The position numbers were made by a program, and so were the translations under genes. DNA of 64,000 nt from Astropecten irregularis (lineage: Eukaryota > Echinodermata > Asteroidea > Paxillosida > Astropectinidae), in assembly GCA_963971285.1 (NCBI GenBank), contig OZ020259.1, positions 7,564,001 to 7,628,000 on the forward strand, read 5' to 3'. Of the stretch, positions 53,989-64,000 are shown one piece after another. Below the pieces are notes generated by a model. It did no database searches and was not told the DNA's origin. It saw nothing but the letters and a program-made list of their open reading frames with translations. Position 1 is the stretch's first letter; each line of letters begins with the position of its first letter.

Positions 53989-54495
53989 ATGTTTTCTGCA
54001 GTTTGCATTATAATTGCCGGTTTATCCATATGGCCTGTCACTCAGGTTTCAGCCAAGTGCAGAAGTCTGTTCCATGGTCCACCCTGTCCTTCGGACTGGC
54101 ACCTGTGGGGAACTTCATGTTATATGCTCACTCAGTCCAGCTTTAACTGTTTGGGTGCTCGAGCCGAGTGCGTCAAGTTGGGTGGCCTTTTGGCCGTGCT
54201 CAGCTCCATGGAAGAGAATGATTTCATCGTGAACAATGTGATTCCGGACGGGGAGGGTGCTTGGATTGAATGCAACGATAAAGCGAACGAGGGAACCTGG
54301 GTGTGCGAGGAGCAAGGAGTGGAGGTTAGCTACAGTAATTGGGAAGATTATCAACCAAACAATTACGGTACTGCTCAAGATTGTTTCGTTCTAACTCGGT
54401 CACTGTCATCTGGATGCAAGTGGAATGACGAGTATTGTGTGAGTACCCATACCGCAGTATGCAAGCAGCCAGCTTATTCCTACGGAAATGAATAG
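53989..54495 (+). CDS. Small secreted C-type lectin (168 aa, single exon)
   Basis: ATG 53989 (context ATTATGT) opens a clear signal peptide (FSAVCIIIAGLSIWPVTQVSA). The lectin domain fills the rest: CPSDWHLWGTSCYML, ARAECVKLGGLLAVL, MEENDFIVNNVIPDGE, WIEC, GTWVCEEQGVEVSYSNW, QPNNYG, CKWNDEYC, AVCKQP. It has the WND motif but QPN in place of EPN or QPD, so sugar preference is uncertain. The frame is complete without introns. It is the intact relative of the pseudogene at 40572-41912 on the other strand. Likely a soluble innate-immune lectin. Confidence 0.88.
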   Translation: MFSAVCIIIAGLSIWPVTQVSAKCRSLFHGPPCPSDWHLWGTSCYMLTQSSFNCLGARAECVKLGGLLAVLSSMEENDFIVNNVIPDGEGAWIECNDKANEGTWVCEEQGVEVSYSNWEDYQPNNYGTAQDCFVLTRSLSSGCKWNDEYCVSTHTAVCKQPAYSYGNE

Positions 54496-57400
54496 AATAT
54501 GAAACATTAAGAACCCAAAATATTGAACAAGCTCAGATCCAACTATCAGAGCTAAACCATTAACCATTCCTACTCATCAACACCTGACGGACTTGCCCTT
54601 TTCACGAGGAACACTCAGTCAGGCAAGTCTACACGTCTGAATAATACAACATTATCTATTAGTCTCCACCATTTCTATTGTCTTTGTTTTTCCTTTTAAT
54701 TAAAATGGTCATTGAGATAATAGTGGTATGAGATTTTATACCTTCTGATTTGGATATCACAAACATAGGGCTTGACAGTTATGGTATTCCAGGGGTAGCA
54801 GGTTCAAATGCCGCTCCGGTCTTCGTTCATATTTCAATGATTTTAAACGTTTTGAAAACACGACTCCCTCTGGGATTGCAACTGAAAGGATTTTGTTCAT
54901 TGCCATTATTCATGGCTTTTAGGCTCATTTGTAGAATGTAATGCTTTAAAAATTTATGGAATTGAAAGGGCGTTATAAACAGATAAAACGTTTTCGCGAA
55001 TGTTCTGGCCATACCAAATTCAGTTCATCCGGTTTGTGTTCAAGACGTGCAAATCTACTTTTGAATGTTGATGAAACATTGCGCACATTGTGTATTTGTT
55101 GGTGTTTTTTATTTTCGTTTTCTTGGCTGGCAAATCTATCCAGGAAATTGTAATTAAAGAACGTAGGTCTGTTATGACAATACAATTCAGTATTCCAAAT
55201 AATAATTCCTGATCCCCATAGAGTAACTTCAGGTAGTGAAATATTGTAGACTATAGTCACGATTTTTCAAGGGCGTAGATCCGGGGGGGGGGGGTTCTTG
55301 GGGGTTGCAACCCCCCCCCCCCCCCCAACCCCCAGGAATTCACTCTTTTATATATATAAAAAATGATTTTGTGCACAAACGTATATGGAAGTCCGACCAT
55401 GGAGGGAGGAGTTACAATGACCATGAGATCAAAGAAAAAAGGCCTCTTACTGCAGTCGTAAAAACAGATGGCTTATGAAAAAATGAATGGTCAACAACCG
55501 AAAATTCCGATTTTTCAATTGTCCCCCAAAAAATTGCTCCGCGCTGGTCCACATTATAAATTGTACGAATGAGATGTCGAAAAGACACCGAGTAAATCCT
55601 TCTAGTTTTCCATCAGCCAAAAACCTTTCAAATTAATAAAAATATGTAACCATGTTTCATGTATAATCACAGCTCAAACTGAACGTAACTATTGAGTGCG
55701 CAGACAATTCGTTTCTCCAATTAGCAGTGTGAGCGGTGATCGCCTCTATGCACTGACAGATCTTATCGCGGTCGCATAGTAAAATTTAAGGGTAATACCC
55801 TTCGGGGGATTAGTGGGTCGTTGTAACTCCTTCTAATCCTTCCTTCATGTTCCGACCCAGCCAGCTACAAGATCAACCCCCAGGTCTGAGGACAAGTCTA
55901 CACTTATGTGATTATTGTTTGATTGATTCGTATCGATCGATACCCATTGTTCACCATAAAGGCTGATTTGAGTACAGATTGGAGAAACACGCTCCTCAAT
56001 ATTTACGGCACTCTCTCCATCTTCCTCCCCATATTTTCTCCATTGGAGTTAATTTTACGAAGCCCTATACTATCATTCGTCCTAGGACTGATAGTTTGTT
56101 ACGATGAGTTTGGTGAAATCGACCCATGATCTTGAAAGCTGTTGGTGTGTATCAGTCTGATATCTGTGTGGATATGATATTGGGAATACTGGTAACCCGA
56201 TGATGGTGCGGGTCCTGCCGGACAAGATTAGGCCGTTATTCTCGTCGCCATGCAGTTCTACGATATTTATTTCCTGTGCATGACACCTTGCAGCTCCCGG
56301 TAGAGGCAGTGGCTAAATGAAGCAGCTCAAGCCTGAATTGTTCCGCAAAGTTTTACAACGATATTTCTTTTAACAAAATTATTAGTAAATATTAAGGGGA
56401 CTAATACGAAGAACCGACTCGAGGGAAGTTTCTCACACTCAATTGCACAGAATGGATTTTGGCTATTAAAGTAGCATGCTACGGGAATAATTGTACTGAA
56501 AATAAATGTATACGGTGGCCCTGTAGGGTCATCAGACAACTACCGGGGTAACTTGTTAATGTCAAACGCTGAACAGCAAATTATTTCTGCAAACATTTTA
56601 TGTTTTCATTGAAATTTAAGACATCAGAAACAAGTAAACATGAGAGCTAAGACCCTTTTCACGTCTGATGTCCCTTCATGATCAGCATACACATTTTATC
56701 GGTATAATACAATTATTATATTATGAAATGTAAAGTGTTGGAGTGGGTTATTTTGTTATCTTATCATTCGGAAAATCTCCCTTGTAACACCGGTCGCAAT
56801 TATTGCTTAGAGTCTTCACAGTTGTGATGTTCCTGTTCAATGTCGTTATTATATGTGAAGTTGTAATGCCTAAAATGTAAACGAACTATATCATTAACCA
56901 ATTTACATACTGGGAATTTGCCCATTATTTGGCAAAATTATTCAAAAGAATAAGAGTTAATCGAAGCAATTTAGATTCCTTCGGCATGTGTCTATTTGTT
57001 TTGAAATAAAATAAGAATGCACAGATTTATGAAGCCAGCTAATCACTTGTTAAAACACGCGTGGTATTTTTATTATAATTAGTTGCTTGATTATTCATTT
57101 TAATATTCAAAATCCGTTTTTCGGGATGCATTTTACTATGATCATTATAATTATCATATTCTGTATTGATTCAGTCGGAATAAATTAGTGTGAATGTTTC
57201 TGGAAAAGGTCGCTTATAGTTAGTCTCATTTAAGTCAGTAGTTCCTTATTCATAACGCAGACGTCTCAACATCTTCAAATGATTGCCGTCTGTTCCAAAC
57301 TCGTTTATTTATATCTTTGGAATAGTACTGTACACTGAGGGATATTCACCTGGAAAAAATATGGATTATGTTTCTAATATTTCCTGGAGTAGCGGGTTTT

Positions 57401-58013
57401 AAATCGATGCAGAGGTAGCAATAGGGAGCAGGAGTTGCATCGCGGTACCGTATTACAGGCCTTCATCATACACTTAGAATTTAGAATTTGAAGTTGACTT
57501 TTTAAGTCTTCAAAGGTCTCCATTTTCAGTATTAAAAAAAAACCTAAAACAGATCTCACAATAAAACACAGACACATTCTTGTCTTTTTCTCCACCACTC
57601 GATTTGTATAATGTACACGTCTCTTAAAAATAACAAAAATTGTAAGCAAAAAAACAAATGAGGCACAAATGAACATTTTCACGCCTTGACGTAATTAGAT
57701 GATGCTGCACAACTCATATAGCATCTCGGGGAAACAAAATTGCATTCAGTCATTTGCAACAAATAAGGCAAAAACTAGATTATTATAATTGTACAAATTT
57801 TAATGTAAATAAAAATAAAATAAAGAACACAATCATTGTTTTTGTTAAGCAAACGAATATTGAAAGTCTAAAATATGATCACAAAAACAAAGTCAACTGC
57901 AGGGCCATTACAAAAAAAAAGTTGCACCACCTGACTTTGTTATGCAACAAATATAGGTTTGACTTCATAAAGCTACAATCCCATCTCCATCCCACTCAAT
58001 CTTAAGCAGACCA
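54496..58013. other. Gene-free host DNA with small repeats
   Basis: Notable items are a degenerate half tRNA-like module near 54795-54835 (GGTTCAAATGCCGCTCC), a G/C-run hairpin at 55280-55335, and a fragment near 55865 (ATCAACCCCCAGGTCTGAGGAC) that also occurs at 27896. I see no gene. Confidence 0.4.
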
Positions 58014-58235
58014 GGGCTCTATTTCATAAAAGTTAGGAATATTCCTATCTTGGACTTAGGAACAATTGTTGTTCCTAAGTCCAAGATATTTCCCTAACTT
58101 ATAGGAACATTCCTATCTTCCTATTAGAGCAATTTAGGAAAAATTCATTCCTATCTTTGTACCAAAATTGTTTCTAAGTTATTTAGGAACATTTATTTAG
58201 GACTATTCCTAAGTACTCTTTATCAAATAGAGCCC
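58014..58235. mobile_element. 222-bp MITE with GGGCTCTATTT ends
   Basis: Terminal inverted repeats GGGCTCTATTT/AAATAGAGCCC enclose several smaller palindromes built on CTTAGGAAC, such as CTTGGACTTAGGAACAA next to its inverse. No coding capacity. Confidence 0.75.
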
Positions 58236-59139
58236 AGGGGCCGATTTCACGAAGCCCTACGATAGATCATAGCTCATGTTACGAAGGAATACCTGACGTA
58301 GGGGTTCCACGATTGATAGTAAAATAGGATGAGTTTGGTGAGATCCACTTCTGGCGTTCTCTGATAATCCGCCTTGTGTTCATCTGTATCGTCTTGGTGC
58401 CAGGGGGACTCTTCACGTTTATATTCGTCCAGAATACCGGGTTTTATCAAGGATTCTAAACTACCGATGACAGATATGCAGAGTCGGTCATCAAGACGAT
58501 TAAACTTTACCCAGAAATCGTAATAAAACTGCATCATTCTCAAATTCGGGCGCCGATAGACAGAAACAAATCTGATTTGAATTGGTAGGTTGGGGCGAAT
58601 TGATTTCTTTGTCAATTCAACCTCGTAAACATCCTCCCCAATGTCATGTAAACTTCTCTAAAATGGGAATCATTAATGAGACTGGGAGCAATTGAGTGAC
58701 TTTCATGTGCCCTCCTGATTGGTCAAACTATTCTCGTATAAAGCGAAATTGCCTAATGATTGCATCATGTCAGCTAAGATGTGATTTGACAGGTAAGAGG
58801 AATTTACCCGCCCTTCTGGCATATTTGACCGATTCACCAAGATTTTTGAAACAACTTGGTGGGCATGTTGTAGTTCTAGACCATCTGACCATGGGCAATG
58901 TACCAATTAACAGAGAATTTGTTAAACCGAACAAACTCCCACTTGGCGGAAAATTATTCAAACACTCCGGTATGTTCTACTTTGCGTATCTTCCCATGTG
59001 ATAATAATTTCATCATTGTTGATCACCGGTGTCATTTCGGCAAAGTGGTCTTTAAAATTAGACCCTTCGCCCTGGGCCTTAATAGCAAAGTCCATTGTGC
59101 AATTCATGTTGGGAGATGATTATTATTATTTTTTGACGT

Positions 59140-59330
59140 AGGTTGAATTTTGGAATAGCATGATTTCAACTCACATTTCCATACCTCAATTAAATCACTC
59201 CCTTTACGACAATGGTGACCGTGCCAGAAACAACTGTGAAACCGATATATATTGTTAAGTTCCTCTACAAAACCCTTACAAGAAGTTGTTTTTGCCCTAC
59301 GTGCTTTTCGGTCGCACTTACCTGTGTTGA
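59140..59330 (-). pseudogene. Possible relic of a Maverick/virus-type PolB N-terminal region
   Basis: A minus-strand stretch reads VEELNNIYRFHSCFWHGHHC followed by IEVWKCELKS. It resembles the FHGC-WHG and W-EC block found in the N-terminal part of many Polinton and linear-plasmid family-B polymerases. It is short, isolated and surrounded by stops, so at best a fossil. It is unrelated in sequence to the replicase at 12493-16071. Confidence 0.35.
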
Positions 59331-60862
59331 ATACTGACCCTGATGCTCCTGACTTCCCAGTCTTACCATCCATATGTCAATGCCCCCGTGCAATGTGTCT
59401 AAACCCTATTCATATACAAGTACACATATCTTCACTGGTCTATTTGTGTAATATTGGGTTCTGACAGGACCCCAGTGTACCTGTAAGTTGTCTAGACATT
59501 CTATCTTCCACATCACACTGCAACCTGTCATCCACCTGAAGCTCATCTAAATACAGTTGAGTGACATCCAGGGAATGTTCAGAGTCCTCTCTCAAACCAG
59601 TAATAAAACCAACTGCATTGCAGTGATGAGATGTTCCTGTACAACTAGGTCCTTGTGGTCAGTTAGTGGTTCTTGATGCTTATCATAGATGCAGACAGTA
59701 AAGATGTCACCTGCCATAAACTTTGGGCATCATCAGAAGAGAGTCAGCATCTGCAAGTTTTGTAAATTGACAGGAATGAGACTTAAGATTAAAGGAGGGA
59801 AGGGAAAAACAAAAGACAGTCAGGTGAAGAATAGTATGAGTCTTTGGTTTGATTGGCTGGAATATGGTCACATGGGGTTTACTAATATGGGATATTCACC
59901 CAATGTGATCAAGTATTAAATGTACAGTACAGGATTGGTAACATAGCAAAACAGAAATGTTCACTTCACAGATATATGTATCACTTTTATGGTATGAAGA
60001 TGGTGATAGTAGGAACGAACGATTAAAATATTTCTGCCTGAAATGGTGTATTAATCCAGTAATTAGTCATAAAAAGACAGAAAACAGTTTAAACTATTCT
60101 TCATGTTTTAGGCTATAGGAACAATTGAGTCAAGTTTTCACAAGTGTATCATTTCTTGTACATTTTGGATCAGACAAAGTGTGTGTGTTGTTCTGTGACC
60201 ATTAATGATCATGTACAATACATTTAACTACTTCAAGATGATTCATAGGGTTGTCTGGCTGACTTGAGGGTGCATGGTTTGCATCGCTCCTATTACAATT
60301 TCTTTGTTGTGGTCATGTAGGCAATTTCAAAAACTAGACAGGTGGTTATTTTCTTAAAAGACACAAGTCTACTCCACTGTCTATGAGCGTTTTTTCTATT
60401 AAGTATCTGGTTTCTTTCCAGGTAAATATTTATCTGCTGATAGCAGAGAAAAGCAGAGAACGGTAATTTTCTATTGCGCTCAGCTTTCCAGATAATCAAT
60501 GTAATATTTCAGTAAGCAGGAGATTATGGGTGCACTCAGAAGGTAATAATTTATGTGCAACTCAGCGATGCTAATTATGTCGGTGAACGGCCAGCATAAT
60601 TTGATCACTATTTGTTCTGTTGCTGTTTTGTGTTATGTATCTTTAAAAGAAAATGCAAAAGTGGAAATAATGACTCACATTCCTGGTGAATAAGATTTGT
60701 TAAGATCAGGCCGTAGAATGTGTCCTCTGTGTCCTGTAGTCCCTTCTGATGATCATGTGGCTCAAAGGACCTTTACAAATCCAGAAATCAAAGAACAAAC
60801 ATGTGAAATGATTTCTACGTAAAAGATGTTTTAGTTTGTTAAAAGGTTAACACTAAACAATT

Positions 60863-60980
60863 GACTGGAGCAGGATTCGAACCTGCGACCTGTGGAATAA
60901 TGTGGTTGCACTTTAACAGTGGGTTTGAGCGCCAGTACAGTATTCTGGAAGTCGCATGTTTGAATCCTGCTCAAATCAAT
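60863..60980. mobile_element. Second inverted pair of tRNA-like ends
   Basis: Left: minus-strand GCAGGTTCGAATCCTGC (60871-60887) with the CAATTG tail outside. Right: plus-strand GAGCGCC, then GTTTGAATCCTGC and AATCAATTTTCTTTG. Same design as 43906-44545 but with almost no spacer. Confidence 0.55.
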
Positions 60981-61149
60981 TTTCTTTGTTCCAGTCTGTT
61001 TCCCTTGTTTGTTTTAATCAAATAGACTGTGATAAATCCATAAGGTTGCTTGTTTGTCCGTGCAACGGAGCATATGAGGCGGGACGGTTGCTTCATTACA
61101 GTGAATGGTGATTTATGATGGCAAAAAGGGACAAGGTAAAATATGGGAA

Positions 61150-62875
61150 TATTAACCAGGGGCACTGAGGCAATGATCAATGCACAGAGGCAATGACCAG
61201 GAGCACCGAGGCAATGTCCAGGGGCACCGAGGCAAAGACCAGGGGCACCAAGGCAATGACCAGGGGCACCGAGGCAAAGACCAGGGGCACTTAGGCAATG
61301 ACCAGGGACACCGAGGCAATGACCAGGGGCACCGAGGCAATGTCCAGGAGCACCGAGGCAATGACCAGGGGCACCGAGGCAAAGACCAGGAGCACCGAGG
61401 CAATGACCAGGGGCACCGAGGCAAAGACCAGGGGCACAGAGGCAATAACCAGGGGCACTGAGGCAAAGACCAGGGGCACTGAGGCAATGACCAGGGGCAC
61501 CGAGGCAAAGACCAGGGGCACTTAGGCAATGACCAGGGGCACCAAGGCAATGACCAGGGGCACAGAGGCGGAACCGAGGCAAAGACCAGGGGCACCGATG
61601 CAATGACCATGGGCACCGACGCAATGACCGGGGGTACCAAGGCAATGACCAGGGGTACCGAGGCAATGACAAGGGGCACAGAGGCAATGACCAGGGGCAC
61701 CGCGGCAATGACCAGGGGCACCGAGGCAAAGACCAGGGGCACCTAGGCAATGACCAGGGGCACCGAGGCAAAGACCAGGGGCACCGACGCAATGACCAGG
61801 GGCACCGAGGCAATGACCAGGGGGCACCGAAGCAATGACCAGGGGCACTGCAGCAATGACCAGGGGTGCTAAGGCAATTAAAGGGGGCACAGAGGCAATG
61901 TCCAGGGGCACCGGGGCAATGACCAGGGGCGCTGAGGCAATGACCGGGGGCACCGGAGCAATGACCAGTGGCGCTGAGGCAATGACCGGGGACGCTGAGG
62001 CAATGGCCAGGGGCACAGAGGCAATGACTGGGGGCACATAGGCAATGACCAGGGACGCTGAGGCAATGACCTGGGGCGCTGAAGCAATGACCTGGGGCAC
62101 CAGAGCAATGACCAGGGGCACAGAGGCAATGTCCAGGGACACCGGGGCAATGACCAGGGGCGCTGAGGCAATGACCGGGGCACCGGAGCAATGACCAGTG
62201 GCGCTGAGGCAATGACCGGGGACGCTGAGGCAATGGCCAGGGGCACAGAGGCAATGACTGGGGGCACATAGGCAATGACCGGGGACGCTGAGGCAATGAC
62301 CTGGGGCGCTGAAGCAATGACCTGGGGCACCAGAGCAATGACCAGGGGCACTGAGGCAATGACCGGGGGCACCTAGGCAATGAACTGGGCACTGAAGCAA
62401 TGTTTATGAGCACCGAGGCAATGGTCAGGGACACCATGGCAATGTTCGGGGACACAGAGGCAATGTCCAAGGGCACTGGGGCAATAACGTGGGGCACCGA
62501 GGCAATGACTGGGACACAGAGGCAATGACAAGGGGCACAGAGGCAATGACCAGGGGAACCGGGACAATGATGTGGGGCTAAGAGGCAATGACGAGGGCCA
62601 CACTGACAATGACAAGGGGCGCAGAGGCAATGACCGGGGGAACCCAGGCAATGACTGGGGCTAAGAGGCAATGACCAGGGGCAGAGAGGCAATGACCAGG
62701 GGCATCGGGGCAATGACCAGGGGCACCGAGGCAATGACCAGGGGCAGAGAGGCAATGACCAGGGGCAGAGAGGCAATGACCAGGGGCATTGGGGCAATGA
62801 CCGAGGGCACTGAAGCAATTACCAGGTCACTGAGACAATGACCAGGGGCACCAAGACAACCAGGCATACTGAAGC
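61150..62875. repeat. 21-bp minisatellite (about 80 copies)
   Basis: Unit GGCAATGACCAGGGGCACCGA with point variants. The unit is a multiple of three and lacks stops, so several long frames (one of 615 codons on the minus strand, 60971-62818, Pro/Cys/Leu-rich) run through it. These are products of the repeat. Confidence 0.95.
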
Positions 62876-62879
62876 ATCA

Positions 62880-63640
62880 TACCTTAATGAGCTCCAAGCC
62901 CAGAGAATTGACTTCCCCTTATAATCGGTAAATGTGAAAGTTGCTTACCAGCCAAGGTGGACCTTGCAGTGAGGACATGATACTATTCTCCACAGATAAG
63001 CAGGGAACCAGGTATGCTCAGCAAATGCCTAACAAAAAAAGGTTTGACAAAACTACAGAGTCAACATTTTCACCAGGTCTATGGATCTAAATGTATGTAT
63101 ATACAATATGCTGAAAATCATCTCTGTAATCCCATGTACATGCCATATGCTGAAAATATAGGTTGTAGTTTTTCATTGAAACTGAAGCTCTGCTTTCTTT
63201 TTCAAACCAGAGAATCTCCTTCTGAATCACAGCAAAAAGCATCTATTTTGAAACCTGTCATTTTACAATGGATTCACGAAATAGAACCGGAACCCAAGCA
63301 TGGGCCTCCATTTCGTAAACCCACCACTATATGTATTTATATTGAAATCCAGAAAAGACAAGAAAACGTAGACATGGAAGGTTTGGACTGAGCCGGAAGT
63401 TGGACCTCAAACCTCTAGATGAGGGTAATCAGTGCTCTACCATCTGAGTTTTCCAGGCATACAGCTTTTTTCCAAACGGTTCAACCTTGGCTGTGTCTCC
63501 GGCTCCGGCTTTGGCTCAACATCCAACATTCATTTTAAAGTCAAATTAAAACACACATTAAAATAGAGGCTTTTGGCACAGCTTTGAGGAAGATGTACTT
63601 ATAGTGAATGTTCAACTGAGTTTCAACTTCATTGAAAACA
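62880..63640. other. Gene-free host DNA
   Basis: Unremarkable sequence; ATATGCTGAAAAT occurs twice (63107 and 63147). I see no gene. Confidence 0.4.
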
Positions 63641-63650
63641 AAGAACAATT

Positions 63651-63875
63651 GACCGGAGTGAGTTTCAAAACCAACGACCCCTGGAACAGCCAAAGTACAT
63701 GTATAGCGGTATGTGTGTGGTTTCATGGACTCTGACAAAATAAAAAATGATTGACTAGGGACACAACCAACATATGACTGGATAGCTCAGTCGGTAAGGC
63801 ACTGGTACGGTATTACATGGTGTCGTTGGTTTGAATCTCACTTCAGTCATGTTTTTCTTTGTTAAATTTTCAAGG
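63651..63875. mobile_element. Third inverted pair of tRNA-like modules
   Basis: Left arm (minus, 63651-63687) is partial. The right arm (plus, 63776-63848) can fold with a 7-bp acceptor (GACTGGA/TTCAGTC, one G-T), a D-arm-like AGCTCAGTCGGTAA and a T-arm-like GTTGGTTTGAAT. The spacer shares GTGTGGTTTCATGGACTCTGAC with the 43.9-44.5-kb element (GCGTGGTTCCATGGCTTCTGAC), so the whole structure is a repeat family, not a chance pairing. Confidence 0.6.
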
Positions 63876-64000
63876 AATTAAAATCAAACCAGTCAGCTTC
63901 CAAAAAATACCCTTTCAAACATGTACTTTCAACATGTACATTGCGAACAAGACACCTGTACTAGAACCTTTGATTAAAGTTTGAAAAAAGACTGTGAACT

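Noticed and set aside
58274..58615. 113-codon minus-strand frame with non-random composition
   Set aside because: It could be an exon, but I see no recognisable domain, signal or convincing splice sites, so it is not annotated.
60971..62818. 615-codon minus-strand open frame
   Set aside because: Almost entirely the translation of the 21-bp minisatellite; other frames of the same repeat are also open and no domain is present.

Overview
The window is AT-rich metazoan nuclear DNA with very low gene density. Vertebrate- or invertebrate-style secreted proteins (three C-type lectin loci, one fibrinogen-related protein with a PAN-like segment), tRNA-derived SINE-like modules, MITEs, LINE remnants and satellites point to a marine invertebrate, most likely a deuterostome such as an echinoderm, hemichordate or amphioxus. 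That placement is inference; I cannot name a species.

The outstanding feature is a GC-richer, gene-dense 14.2-kb Maverick/Polinton-like endogenous virus/transposon at 2507-16682. It has about 170-bp terminal inverted repeats and a TGATGCA target-site repeat. It encodes a double-jelly-roll-type major capsid protein, a candidate minor capsid protein (plus a broken tandem copy), an FtsK/HerA-like packaging ATPase (with an in-frame TGA), a retroviral-type integrase, and a 1192-residue replicase. The replicase joins a family-B DNA polymerase palm, a superfamily-1 helicase and a C-terminal HNH module. Several small membrane or coiled-coil proteins of unknown function and a Cys-rich zinc-finger-like protein complete it. 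Genes are packed with overlapping ends and tiny divergent intergenic gaps: structural genes at the left, a plus-strand cluster capsid > ATPase > small proteins > integrase in the middle, and the replicase on the minus strand at the right. No adenovirus-type maturation protease was seen.

The host DNA to the right is layered repeats. It runs: C-type lectin (17.5-18.3 kb); 82-bp minisatellite (21.1-22.7 kb); a segmental duplication carrying broken beta-propeller (NHL-like) coding pieces, one split by a 505-bp MITE (23.5-29.1 kb); a composite structure of two 467-bp inverted-repeat elements in direct orientation around three 1392-bp tandem units (31.4-36.5 kb); a nested stack of DNA transposons (37.8-39.3 kb); a lectin pseudogene broken by a LINE fragment (40.6-41.9 kb); tRNA-like inverted modules (43.9-44.5, 60.9, 63.7 kb); a fibrinogen-related gene (48.7-49.6 kb); a LINE reverse-transcriptase relic (52-53.2 kb); an intact small C-type lectin (54.0-54.5 kb); and a 21-bp minisatellite (61.1-62.9 kb). 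The Polinton-like element sits in one copy of a dispersed repeat whose uninterrupted relatives elsewhere in the window show the pre-insertion site.
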